Assembly (NCBI GenBank): GCA_019187105.1
Contig: JABAQM010000001.1
Span: 2,758,734-2,822,733 of the forward strand
Reading direction: 5' to 3'
DNA: 64,000 bases
DNA from: Fimbriimonadaceae bacterium
GTDB lineage: Bacteria > Armatimonadota > Fimbriimonadia > Fimbriimonadales > Fimbriimonadaceae
The position numbers were made by a program, and so were the translations under genes. The notes under the pieces were generated by a model that made no database searches, had not been told where the DNA came from, and saw only the letters and a list, made by a program, of their open reading frames with translations. Position 1 is the first letter of the stretch; each line of letters opens with the position of its first letter. Below are positions 42,480 through 50,493 of the stretch, piece after piece.

Positions 42480-43193
42480 ATGAGCCTACGACTGGCACTG
42501 GCTGGAGTTCTTATGTCGAACGCTATGTTGATTCAGAAGGACGCATTGCATGCTCAGAACTGGATGCGCAGACTCGGTCGGGAGCGTGCCGCAGTATGCC
42601 GAGATAATGACACCGGTGAAGGTAAATGGAACGAACACACGACGATGCGGAGTAGCGGACCGACCTTCATTTTCTTCCCGGCAGCCACTGCTACGCCAAG
42701 AATCTATTTGAAGAATGACGTTCTGTCGGCAGTATCACCAAGTCCTTGGTACTTGGTGGTAACAACCAGCGAACCGAAAGGCGCGACCCATTATCGGTTA
42801 GAACTCACACGTGGACCTGCCAATCCGCATGTTAAGAGTCCACCCTTTGAGCGCTACCTCGCGGCTGGCAGCCTTGTGGAAGGCAGGTACGGTCTCTACT
42901 TTCCCAAAAGGATTCCTAAGCCCATCGAAGTGGTTCTCAGCAGAAACCAAGGTTACGCGGGTTATTTTGTCGATTGGCGTCCGACCCGAACTTCATTTCT
43001 ATGGGTCTGGTGGGTGACGCCTGAAGGTAAGGTAGAGGAACGGCAGGAGTATCCCTTCAGTTCCACGTGGCCGTTGGATCAGACCCTACCAGTCACAACC
43101 CGAGAAAGTGCATATCGTATGGTGGGCGGGTCCTCGGATTCGATAGAAGCAAGACGGAACAGCTGTCTGCTACCAGAGCTCTATGACAAGTAG
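42480..43193 (+). CDS. Secreted protein of unknown function
   Basis: 237 residues with an N-terminal signal-like segment (LRLALAGVLMSNAMLIQ). A beta-rich middle part reads TFIFFPAATATPRIYL and YLVVTTSEPKGATHYRLELTRGP, then FLWVWWVTPEGKVEER. It follows the immunity-like gene by 51 bases on the same strand. I recognise no family and see no paralogue in the window. Confidence 0.5.
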   Translation: MSLRLALAGVLMSNAMLIQKDALHAQNWMRRLGRERAAVCRDNDTGEGKWNEHTTMRSSGPTFIFFPAATATPRIYLKNDVLSAVSPSPWYLVVTTSEPKGATHYRLELTRGPANPHVKSPPFERYLAAGSLVEGRYGLYFPKRIPKPIEVVLSRNQGYAGYFVDWRPTRTSFLWVWWVTPEGKVEERQEYPFSSTWPLDQTLPVTTRESAYRMVGGSSDSIEARRNSCLLPELYDK

Positions 43194-43326
43194 CGTCGTC
43201 CCCGCCCTGTGGCCCATGACCTACACTGACCTGTGCATCGGGCAAACTCCCACGCCCAATCCGCGGGTGACAATGCCAATGAGACAATTGTTCGGTTCCC
43301 AAAGAATCCTTGCGCGAACTGGTAAG

Positions 43327-43908
43327 ATGCGAGACTGGCCGCTGAGGAGCATGCTGAACCGCTGCGTCGGGTTGCTCATCGTCGGGATGAGCACCGGTGC
43401 TGTGCTTGCCGTAGATATCGATTTTCAAAGGGCTAAGGAACGCATTTCCAGGTTGCCATGCATGCTGTCATACGACGCCTACCTTGTGCGCCAGCAGCAC
43501 CAAGGCAAGGGCGGCAATGACGACGAGCTCATACGGGGATACCTTGAACTCGCGCGTCTGCCCCTTCACGAATACATGAGGCTGCTGCGCTGGTCTCGTG
43601 AGGTCGACAACTTTCGGATAGTGAACGGGAAGGAGCCAGCAGGCATTCCCAGGGATGCTTATCCGGGCCCTTCAAGCTTGTCCCTGAGGGTCAACATGTT
43701 GGCATGTTTGATGTTTGAAGTAGAGGAGCCCGGACTGTATCAACCGTGGGATTTTAGAGGTGGCGTGCTACGCTATAGACCCTTCCAGGCGAGTGGCATT
43801 GGATCTCAGGCCGTGGCTTCTTTACCCCGAACATCATGGAGCTATTTCCTTCATCTAAGGCGGAGGCCCTTCGCGCATCCCGCAATCGGTGAGTTGGAGG
43901 GCGCCTGA
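43327..43908 (+). CDS. Secreted helical protein, divergent paralogue of 44212 and 49096
   Basis: A signal peptide (LNRCVGLLIVGMSTGAVLAV) follows an uncertain start; 43327 and 43351 are both possible and the frame extends to 43183. The mature part FQRAKERISRLPCMLSYDAYLV, IRGYLELARLPLHEYMRLLRWSREVD and YQPWDFRGGVLRYRPF parallels the two proteins at 44212 and 49096. Its TGA overlaps the ATG of a truncated RHS tip (TGATG), the same junction found elsewhere. Function unknown. Confidence 0.58.
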   Translation: MRDWPLRSMLNRCVGLLIVGMSTGAVLAVDIDFQRAKERISRLPCMLSYDAYLVRQQHQGKGGNDDELIRGYLELARLPLHEYMRLLRWSREVDNFRIVNGKEPAGIPRDAYPGPSSLSLRVNMLACLMFEVEEPGLYQPWDFRGGVLRYRPFQASGIGSQAVASLPRTSWSYFLHLRRRPFAHPAIGELEGA

Positions 43909-43970
43909 TGCCAAAGCGTCAGTACCACATCATGGACGACGAGATGATTGGGGAAACCTCGGGCGGATAG
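43908..43970 (+). pseudogene. Truncated RHS tip remnant
   Basis: Twenty codons, MPKRQYHIMDDEMIGETSGG, then TAG. This is the conserved beginning of the RHS tip cassette, cut off after 20 residues. It marks a lost tip. Confidence 0.75.
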
Positions 43971-44070
43971 CCTGGGTATCTACAGCCGACGCGAAAGCCG
44001 CTGGCGCGTCCAAACCCCGGCGCCAGGCCGTCGGTCGCAGCAGAACGTCAGCTCGTTCAGGGACAGGGGT

Positions 44071-44150
44071 CCTTTCGGGTCATGCGCGATTGTATGATGG
44101 AGACCGGAGCGCTTAGTGCCGGGTTTACTTCGCCCAGGCAGATGAAAGAG
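44071..44150 (+). promoter_or_regulatory. TATGATGG-type conserved upstream element, copy 3
   Basis: TATGATGG at 44093-44100 is followed by AGACCGGAGCGC...GCCGGGTTT, the same arrangement as the other copies. The next gene starts at 44212. Confidence 0.5.
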
Positions 44151-44211
44151 GTGGAGGAAGAAACTGGATGAATATCCGGAAGCCGCGCAAACCCGAAAGG
44201 GGGTTGGCTGG

Positions 44212-44853
44212 ATGACCAAGCATAAGAGGTGCGCTATGTTCATTGGCCTGAGCTTGCTCGCAACCATGTCCGTAGCCGCTTCGCTAGATCTTGATAAAGC
44301 TAAGCTCCTGATTCTCAATCTTCCTAGCCCAATATCCTATCAGTTGCATGTGGACAGCAATGGGCACGAGCAGAATTGCGATAACAGATCCTTTTGTTCA
44401 ACTGACAGGATCGTTGCTGGTTACCTTGCTCTTTCGGCCCTTTCCGACTTCGACATGCTTAGGCTGCTCAGATGGGCTCGTTCGATCGATGATCCAGCGC
44501 CAGGCACGACAGCCAGTCGGTCGGAATTGCAGATCTCCGGTGACGCTCTTTTGCGGGTGAAAACGTTGCTTTGCCTTGCTTACGAGTACCCCCCCGCGTA
44601 TCATGCGCCGTGGAAACTTGGCAGGGGTCATGTTGAATTTCGACCTAAGATGTCGAGCGTCGTCTTCGGTCCCGGCGTAATTGTGCCCCCTGTGTCGTTT
44701 CTTCAGCTTGTATCGTTTCCGCGTCGCCTGCATAGCGAGCAGCTATTGAAAGGTAGTTTGTGCGAGCCGCGAGGAACAGACGACTCCGAACAGGTTGAGG
44801 GCCGCGAAAACCCCTGGCCAGCCGTGGCCCTTCTTGGAACGAAGTTCATTTGA
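44212..44853 (+). CDS. Secreted helical protein, close paralogue of 49096
   Basis: 213 residues with a signal peptide (CAMFIGLSLLATMSVAAS). LDLDKAKLLILNLPSPISY, IVAGYLALSALSD, FRLLRWARSIDD-like and GDALLRVKTLLCLAYEYPP segments are nearly identical to the protein at 49096, and more distantly to 43327. The last 35 residues differ from the paralogue, so the 3' end was probably altered by recombination. Function unknown. Confidence 0.62.
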   Translation: MTKHKRCAMFIGLSLLATMSVAASLDLDKAKLLILNLPSPISYQLHVDSNGHEQNCDNRSFCSTDRIVAGYLALSALSDFDMLRLLRWARSIDDPAPGTTASRSELQISGDALLRVKTLLCLAYEYPPAYHAPWKLGRGHVEFRPKMSSVVFGPGVIVPPVSFLQLVSFPRRLHSEQLLKGSLCEPRGTDDSEQVEGRENPWPAVALLGTKFI

Positions 44854-45125
44854 CGGCACCTGCCGTTTGGAGGTTGGGTGCCGCCTGCAGTAAGATGGAT
44901 ACTAGGAACACATCGCGCCGGTTGGGCGGTGTCTTATGGGCACCCCGTCGCGGGTTGCTTTGGCCCGATAAAAGTAGTATGCATAAGGGTTACGCAAAGA
45001 TTGGAGTCTGATCCAAACAAGACTGGGGAAGGGAACAAGGGCTACGGCTGGCTTCTCGTGCCGCGGGATCCGGAACCTTGCTATCCTCTAAGGCCCGGAC
45101 GCGATTGGAAGGAGTGCAAACCGCT
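44854..45125 (+). repeat. TATGATGG-type element (copy 4) and a gene fragment
   Basis: TAAGATGG at 44891-44898 is followed by ATACTAGGAACACATCGCGCC, matching copy 1. Next, 44920-44965 encodes VSYGHPVAGCFGP, which matches VSYGHHVAGCFGP inside the protein at 37540. This is a small displaced gene fragment between promoter element and next gene. Confidence 0.55.
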
Positions 45126-45818
45126 ATGATTCCGTCAATGATACTAATGGTCGTGGCCATGCGCAATGGTATCTCCGAGAGCAACCTCGAAAGCTGGAAC
45201 GGAAGTTTTGAACAATCTGCTATCCAGAAAATCGACTACGGCATTCATATAGCATCAACTCAAAACATGGATTGGTGTTCGAGCGTGTCGATTAGAAACG
45301 TTCTTATGTATTATGATGTGCCGTTTACTACTGAGTCGGACAAGTATGGCACGCTGTTCTTCGTTCCAAGAAGCAAGGCAGAGTATGCAGATCGTGCCAA
45401 TCAGGTCCTTAAAATGCATTCAGCTGCTACGCTGTACCCCAATCCATATGTGCGGCGGCACACACTTAAGTGGACTAGATTCGATGTTGACGGAGGGTTT
45501 TCGCATCTGGAGACGAAGATGAGGCTTCGTTATCCTCACCTTTCCCAGGCGGATTGGTCATTGCTTGAACAAAAGGCGAAAGCAATGCATGCCCGCAGAA
45601 TAGTTTCCTGCCGTATTGCCGAGCGCGCGTACCTCGATCCAGACTTGCGAGAACGCAGGGGTTCCGATGTCGAAGTGGTCGCTAGAACGCGACTGGCTCG
45701 AAAGGCATCAATCCTTTGCGTCATAAGGTTTCAAACCGACAACGCTGGGCAGATACGGAGTTTACACGTATACCACTCTCGAGATAACCCAGATTGGGAC
45801 TTAGGACAGAAGAAATGA
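45126..45818 (+). CDS. Uncharacterised protein, paralogue of the second half of the 37540 protein
   Basis: About 230 residues starting MIPSMILMVVAMRNG; GGAAGGAG lies upstream. VSIRNVLMYYDVPFTTESDKYGTLFFVP and later CVIRFQTDNAGQIRSLHVYHSRDNPD match SLQNLFRYFDV... and VTFQSDAAGKIRSSYIGLSRENP of the 37540 product. The N-terminus has a weak hydrophobic segment. One motif unit instead of two. Function unknown. Confidence 0.58.
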   Translation: MIPSMILMVVAMRNGISESNLESWNGSFEQSAIQKIDYGIHIASTQNMDWCSSVSIRNVLMYYDVPFTTESDKYGTLFFVPRSKAEYADRANQVLKMHSAATLYPNPYVRRHTLKWTRFDVDGGFSHLETKMRLRYPHLSQADWSLLEQKAKAMHARRIVSCRIAERAYLDPDLRERRGSDVEVVARTRLARKASILCVIRFQTDNAGQIRSLHVYHSRDNPDWDLGQKK

Positions 45819-45834
45819 GCGGCTTAGCATCTAC

Positions 45835-46115
45835 TCATTCACGCGGGCCAGAAGGGCCGAGTCGTCGAAATTGGCTCGACGATCCGATCGGCGGGGACGA
45901 TGCTTGCCATGACGGATACGAGACCATTCCCTTCGCGCCTGCGGGTTCTGTGGTTGTTGGTTCCTGCCCAGGTCGTTGTCCCAGGCTATGGGTGCAGGTC
46001 CGACAGTGACATGCAGGGCAAGTTCAAGGATGGCCCGGGAGTCACCGCCCATTCGGCGGTTGGGTATGTCCTGTTGTATGATGGAATGAGGAACGCTTCG
46101 CGCCGGGCTTTTGCT
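45835..46115 (+). repeat. Dispersed repeat carrying TATGATGG-type element, copy 5
   Basis: The counterpart of 39896-40180, with TATGATGG at 46077-46084 followed by AATGAGGAACGCTTCGCGCCGGG. The stretch between 46116 and 46310 shows no gene. The next start is the GTG at 46311. Confidence 0.65.
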
Positions 46116-46310
46116 TTGCAAACCCGTGGCACCCCAGAAAAGGAAGGGGGGATGCAGCAAAATTTTGAATCGCCACACAAACCCGACCACCCGCCCGCAG
46201 AAAGTTTCGTGAATGTGAGTCCCTATGCGACTGGAAAACGAGCGATTTAGATTTTCGAAGTTATGTTTGGCTAGAAATGCTGGTTGCTCCCGACTTTGGA
46301 GGTGATACTC

Positions 46311-47141
46311 GTGATTGAAGCCCTTGGTATTCTCTTCTGGGTTGCTTGCCAGCAGGACGGCCTGACTTTGTTTCGACAGAGCTTGGTGCCAAGAGCTTTG
46401 CCGGCTATGCAAGAGATCTTCCGCCAGCCAGGTGTTCTGGTCGACTATGTCGATTTCTTGCCTTCGCCTGACGGTAAATACTTTGCGCTGGAAGTCGGCA
46501 GGCCGACTCGGCAGGGAGTTCCAACTCCCTCATACATCTTCATGTTTCAAGTTCAGCCAAGCCGCTTCTTGAGTAAGACCGAAGTATCCACGCCAACTTT
46601 TAACTCTGAGTGGCAGCAGGACCGGACTTTACTCTTCAGCAGCAGTTTCGACAGGCCCGACGTCCTGGACATTCAATTAGATCTGTCAGGAAGGCTGGAG
46701 CGCCTTACCAAACCGGGCAAACCAAGAAAACTACCACCAGATCCGCCAGTATTTGCCGCTCGCGCTGCTTCTGTCTTACGCGATCAAGGGTACGCTCCTA
46801 TTGATAGTATGTTGACCTGGCGGGGCATCGCCCCTTCCTACTTTCATCATCGCGGGGGCCAGGCAAATGTTACGCCTGATGGCAAGTTCTTCGTAGCAAA
46901 TGTGTTGCGTAAAAGTGATCCGGAGATTCCTTACTTAGTCGTAGGTGAATGGTTGTTTAACAAGTGGAGCATTAAGGAGATTGGTCCTTCAAAGCAGTTC
47001 CGTCAGATATTTCTAAGCAAGCGAGTCTTTGTCGTGCGCGACTGGCAGGTCGGTGCAGATATGGACCATATTGTGTATGAAAGGACAACCAAAGAGCCAG
47101 TATTTCACTTTCGGGCGAGGGATTTCGTCCTCATAGACTAA
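46311..47141 (+). CDS. Uncharacterised protein with TolB/beta-propeller-like repeats
   Basis: GGAGG lies eight bases before a GTG at 46311, giving 276 residues. The segments DFLPSPDGKYFALEVGRP, TFNSEWQQDRTLLFSSSFDRP and ANVTPDGKFFVANVLRK look like propeller blades (SPDGK motifs). A short hydrophobic N-terminus (IEALGILFWVACQQ) could be a signal or anchor. It precedes an RHS remnant by 74 bases. Function unknown. Confidence 0.6.
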   Translation: MIEALGILFWVACQQDGLTLFRQSLVPRALPAMQEIFRQPGVLVDYVDFLPSPDGKYFALEVGRPTRQGVPTPSYIFMFQVQPSRFLSKTEVSTPTFNSEWQQDRTLLFSSSFDRPDVLDIQLDLSGRLERLTKPGKPRKLPPDPPVFAARAASVLRDQGYAPIDSMLTWRGIAPSYFHHRGGQANVTPDGKFFVANVLRKSDPEIPYLVVGEWLFNKWSIKEIGPSKQFRQIFLSKRVFVVRDWQVGADMDHIVYERTTKEPVFHFRARDFVLID

Positions 47142-47215
47142 AGATCTTGTTAGTTCTGGATGAGAGGTAATCGAAGCTCGACCGTACGAGGAGAGTCGCC
47201 GCCTGGTATTATGCC

Positions 47216-47499
47216 TTCTACGCGACCGGTTAACCACCAGCCAGGATGGGAGCGGCATCTCGAGCTATACGTTCGATACCAATGGGAACCTAACGAATGT
47301 GCAGACGCCGACTGCGAATCAACGGGTGACGATGACGTACGACAAGGAAAATCGGCTGGCAACCCACGAGCGAGCGCTGGCGCCAAAGCTCATGACTTAC
47401 ACGTATGACGGCGATGGCAAGAAGCGGCTGCAGAACGAGAACGGCACGCTGACAACGTTCGTGTGGGATGGTGACCGGATTATGGAGGACCGAACCTAA
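47216..47499 (+). pseudogene. RHS-repeat body fragment ending at the conserved stop
   Basis: The frame reads LTTSQDGSGISSYTFDTNGN, then MTYDKENRLATHE, LMTYTYDGDGKKRLQNENG and FVWDGDRIMEDRT, then TAA overlapping the ATG of the next tip (TAATG). These are RHS YD-repeats lacking the long upstream body of a full RHS protein. It is a body fragment carried with its tip. Confidence 0.72.
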
Positions 47500-48509
47500 T
47501 GCCGAAGCGGCAGTACCACATTGTTGATGGAAGAGTGATCGGAGAAACCTCCGGTGGAGTGCGGACCGACTATCTTCGCGATGCCCTAGGTTCGGTGACG
47601 GGGACGGTGAACCAATCAGCACAGGTTCGTAATACGTATCGATGGAAGCCGTATGGAAGCGAATTGGCATCGACAGGGCCAGACCCAGATCCTGGAGTCG
47701 GATGGAACGGGACGTGGGGCTATCGTCCAACCAACCGCCTCCGCGCCAGCCATTACGTGTTGCATCGGCATTATGATCAATTGAGCGGGCAGTGGACGAC
47801 GACTGACCCGATCGAGCGATTTACCCCGTACTGGTACGGCAACCAGAATCCAGCAACCATGATCGACCCCTTGGGCTTGCATACGTGCGAGGATCCTCGC
47901 ACGAAGGACTGTTTGCCAGATATTCGTCCCTACGACACTTATTGTGGTAATTGCACCCTGGAACATATTGGGGCTCAGGCGAATGCCCATTTCCATATGG
48001 TACTGCCGCGGAAAATGACCTTGAAAATCGTCATCGGCGTCTTCGAAGTTCACTACCTATACACGTTTACCTACCACTGTCCCGATGGGAAACATAAGAT
48101 TCGCACGCAATCTGGAGTGTTCAGTGTTCCGGCCACGAGTGCCGGTCCACGACGCCAGACATACGGCACCTGGTGGCAAACAAACCACATTATCCCGCCC
48201 TCCGATGCGATTGCGGTACATGGGAAGCGATGGACGATCCAGACACTCAAGTGCCGCGACGTGTATAAAGAGAGCGACATTCCAGCCACTCAATATGGTG
48301 GTGAGCAGTACTTCATTCCGATTGATCCGGATCTGATCGGGAACCGTGGGGATTTCGGAATTCATCCAGACGGCAGGAGTCAGGGAACGAACGGTTGCAT
48401 TGTCCCAGACCAAATCAACCTTTCCTACCCCCGCAAAGTTCGCAGTTGTCTTCAAAATCTCGCTGATTATGGCGTGCCTACTATGGAACTCTTCGTGCAA
48501 TACGCTTAA
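47499..48509 (+). CDS. RHS C-terminal tip with YkuD/Tlde1-like toxin domain (second copy)
   Basis: 336 residues with the same organisation as the tip at 40927: the core MPKRQYHIVDGRVIGETSGG...SGQWTTTDPIERF, then DPLGLHTC and a variable part ending FGIHPDGRSQGTNGCIVPDQ. The toxin halves are homologous throughout (GGEQYFIPI, TYGTWWQTNHIIPP). The putative His and Cys active-site residues are kept in both. A signal-peptide immunity-like gene follows without a gap. Confidence 0.82.
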   Translation: MPKRQYHIVDGRVIGETSGGVRTDYLRDALGSVTGTVNQSAQVRNTYRWKPYGSELASTGPDPDPGVGWNGTWGYRPTNRLRASHYVLHRHYDQLSGQWTTTDPIERFTPYWYGNQNPATMIDPLGLHTCEDPRTKDCLPDIRPYDTYCGNCTLEHIGAQANAHFHMVLPRKMTLKIVIGVFEVHYLYTFTYHCPDGKHKIRTQSGVFSVPATSAGPRRQTYGTWWQTNHIIPPSDAIAVHGKRWTIQTLKCRDVYKESDIPATQYGGEQYFIPIDPDLIGNRGDFGIHPDGRSQGTNGCIVPDQINLSYPRKVRSCLQNLADYGVPTMELFVQYA

Positions 48510-49001
48510 GTGAATACAAGGATGACTCACCTACTGTTAATATCCGCAGTGATACTGGCCCCTCAAGCTAAACCAGTGGTCAAGATTGACAGCGTCGCCG
48601 ATGTGGTAGTCAGCGCTGGAGACTTTAGGGTTGAGCTTGAGGCCGAGTTTTGGGATCCGAAGGGCCACCGTGTCGTCTATCGAAAGGGAGTGGGCATGTA
48701 CGTCGACGGGGTAAGCGTTGATGGCTATACGCCGCGAACTACCCCTAAGCACCGGCTCACCGCAGTCAAGGCTTGGTATAAAGGTAGGAGGCTGTCCGTT
48801 CCTTCGCGCTTGTGGCAAGGCATTTATGACCCCCATTTCTCTATGAGTAATACTGACTTTCGCGAATATCTCGTATCTCGCGTTACCGATAATCGCCTCT
48901 GCCTGAGAATTGACGGTGGCGATGGTGAACGCAGCTATGCCTATGAAATCTTTATTTCGAGGGACAACCGACACTGGCGCAGGCGACTAATTACGATGTG
49001 A
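48510..49001 (+). CDS. Probable periplasmic immunity protein for the tip at 47499
   Basis: 163 residues with a signal peptide (MTHLLLISAVILAPQAKP). The start may be the GTG at 48510 or the ATG at 48522. It is homologous to the 41943 protein (see there) and sits at the same place behind the same toxin type. Pairing of a periplasm-directed toxin fold with an exported neighbour in both copies is the main support for the immunity call. Confidence 0.7.
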   Translation: MNTRMTHLLLISAVILAPQAKPVVKIDSVADVVVSAGDFRVELEAEFWDPKGHRVVYRKGVGMYVDGVSVDGYTPRTTPKHRLTAVKAWYKGRRLSVPSRLWQGIYDPHFSMSNTDFREYLVSRVTDNRLCLRIDGGDGERSYAYEIFISRDNRHWRRRLITM

Positions 49002-49095
49002 CGGGCCATTTTTACCGTGACTGATCGGTGAGTTGGAGGGCGCTAAAGTTCGTTAAAGACCCGTGCAAGCCGTGGGCACGAGAAGGACTTGGAGA

Positions 49096-49638
49096 ATGAT
49101 CACGTACCGGAGATTCGCTCTGCTTTGTGGTCTTAGCTCAATTGCAACGATATCAGTAGCTGCCACGCTGGATTTTCACGAGGCCAAGCTTCTGATTCTC
49201 AAGCTTCCTAGTCCGATTTCCTATCAATTGCATGTTGACAGAAATGGGCACGAGCAGAATTGCGAGGACAAGTCCTTTTGTTCGAACGAACGGATCGTTG
49301 CTGGTTACCTCGCTCTTTCGGCTCTTTCGGACCATGATGTATTCAGGCTGCTAAGGTGGGCTCGTTCGATCGATGATCTAGCGCCAGGCACGACAGCCAG
49401 TCGGTCGGAGCGTGAGATCGCCGGAGACGCTCTCCTGCGAGTAAAAACTTTGCTGTGCCTTATTTATGAATATCCTCCAGAGTATCATGCCCCATGGAAA
49501 CTTGATAGGGGTCACATAGAGTTTCGTCCGAGGATGTCAAGGGCCGTCTTTAGTCCTGGCGTACTTGTGCCCCCTGTATCGTTTCTTCGTCTTGTCGCGT
49601 TTCGGCGTCGCCTGACAGGAGAACAGGTGACGGAATGA
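49096..49638 (+). CDS. Secreted helical protein, close paralogue of 44212
   Basis: About 180 residues from the ATG at 49096, with TTGGAGA before it. A signal peptide (FALLCGLSSIATISVAAT) is followed by blocks nearly identical to 44212 (AKLLILKLPSPISYQLHVD, ERIVAGYLALSALSDHDVFR, GDALLRVKTLLCLIYEYPP). An RHS junction remnant (MEDRT then TGATG) follows 10-30 bases later. Function unknown; its repeated presence before RHS tips suggests it moves with them. Confidence 0.62.
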   Translation: MITYRRFALLCGLSSIATISVAATLDFHEAKLLILKLPSPISYQLHVDRNGHEQNCEDKSFCSNERIVAGYLALSALSDHDVFRLLRWARSIDDLAPGTTASRSEREIAGDALLRVKTLLCLIYEYPPEYHAPWKLDRGHIEFRPRMSRAVFSPGVLVPPVSFLRLVAFRRRLTGEQVTE

Positions 49639-49668
49639 ATAGAATCGAATGATGGAGGACCGAACCTG

Positions 49669-50466
49669 ATGCCGAAGCGTCAGTACCACATTGTTGATGG
49701 AAGAGTGATCGGCGAAACCTCCGGTGGGGTGCGGACCGACTACCTGCGCGATGCCCTTGGCTCGGTCACAGGGACAGTAAACCAGTCGGCGCAGGTTCGC
49801 AACACCTACCGATGGAAGCCGCATGGAAGCGAGCTCGCCTCGACGGGGCCAGACCCCGACCCAGGAGTTGGCTGGAACGGCACCTGGGGCTACCGACCGA
49901 CTGGTCGGCTTCGAGCGAGCCACTACGTCGTCCATCGGCACTACGATCAACTAAGTGGGCAGTGGACGACTGTTGATCCACTGTGGCCAGATGAACCAGC
50001 ATTTGCATATGGTTGGGGTACGCCAACGTCAGTTCAAGATGCTATGGGCCTAAGGCCATGTTGCCCCAGTGCAATCGCAACATGCACAGCGCAGTGCACC
50101 CTTAACGGTTGCCTGGTGTGGCAGTGTGAGGAGGCACCGCACAAGGGAGGTTGGCACATTGTTACCTGCGATTGCATCGACGAGTGCCCAAACCCGATCA
50201 GGAGTCAAGCTCAAGCACTGAGAGGAGGCTTGCTGGACCTAAATAGACGGTATGGCCCGTGCGGCAAGCGCAAGCCCAATGCGGCGACGGACTTTCTCTG
50301 TGACTGCGACCCTAAATTGCCGCCGGAGCCTTCCGGAAAGCACTATACTTGGACGATCCGCTGCAGCGGTCGAAGCTACGCCCTGAGCGTAATGTGCTGC
50401 AAGTGCCAGAATTCTCTTGGGAAACAATCCGAACACTGCTGGTACAAGATTCACCCCTCAAGGTAA
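49669..50466 (+). CDS. RHS C-terminal tip with Cys-rich variable domain
   Basis: 265 residues. The core (MPKRQYHIVDGRVIGETSGG to SGQWTTVDPLWPDEP) is followed by DAMGLRP and a variable domain with more than 20 Cys in 140 residues (CCPSAIATCTAQCTLNGC, CDCIDEC, CDCDPK, MCCKCQNS). Such a density suggests disulfide-stabilised or metal-binding structure. The toxin activity cannot be named. The start follows a stop as TGATG after a 20-base remnant of the RHS body. A candidate immunity gene follows after 27 bases. Confidence 0.72.
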   Translation: MPKRQYHIVDGRVIGETSGGVRTDYLRDALGSVTGTVNQSAQVRNTYRWKPHGSELASTGPDPDPGVGWNGTWGYRPTGRLRASHYVVHRHYDQLSGQWTTVDPLWPDEPAFAYGWGTPTSVQDAMGLRPCCPSAIATCTAQCTLNGCLVWQCEEAPHKGGWHIVTCDCIDECPNPIRSQAQALRGGLLDLNRRYGPCGKRKPNAATDFLCDCDPKLPPEPSGKHYTWTIRCSGRSYALSVMCCKCQNSLGKQSEHCWYKIHPSR

Positions 50467-50493
50467 AGCGAGCTTGACGGTAGCAGAGCAGTC

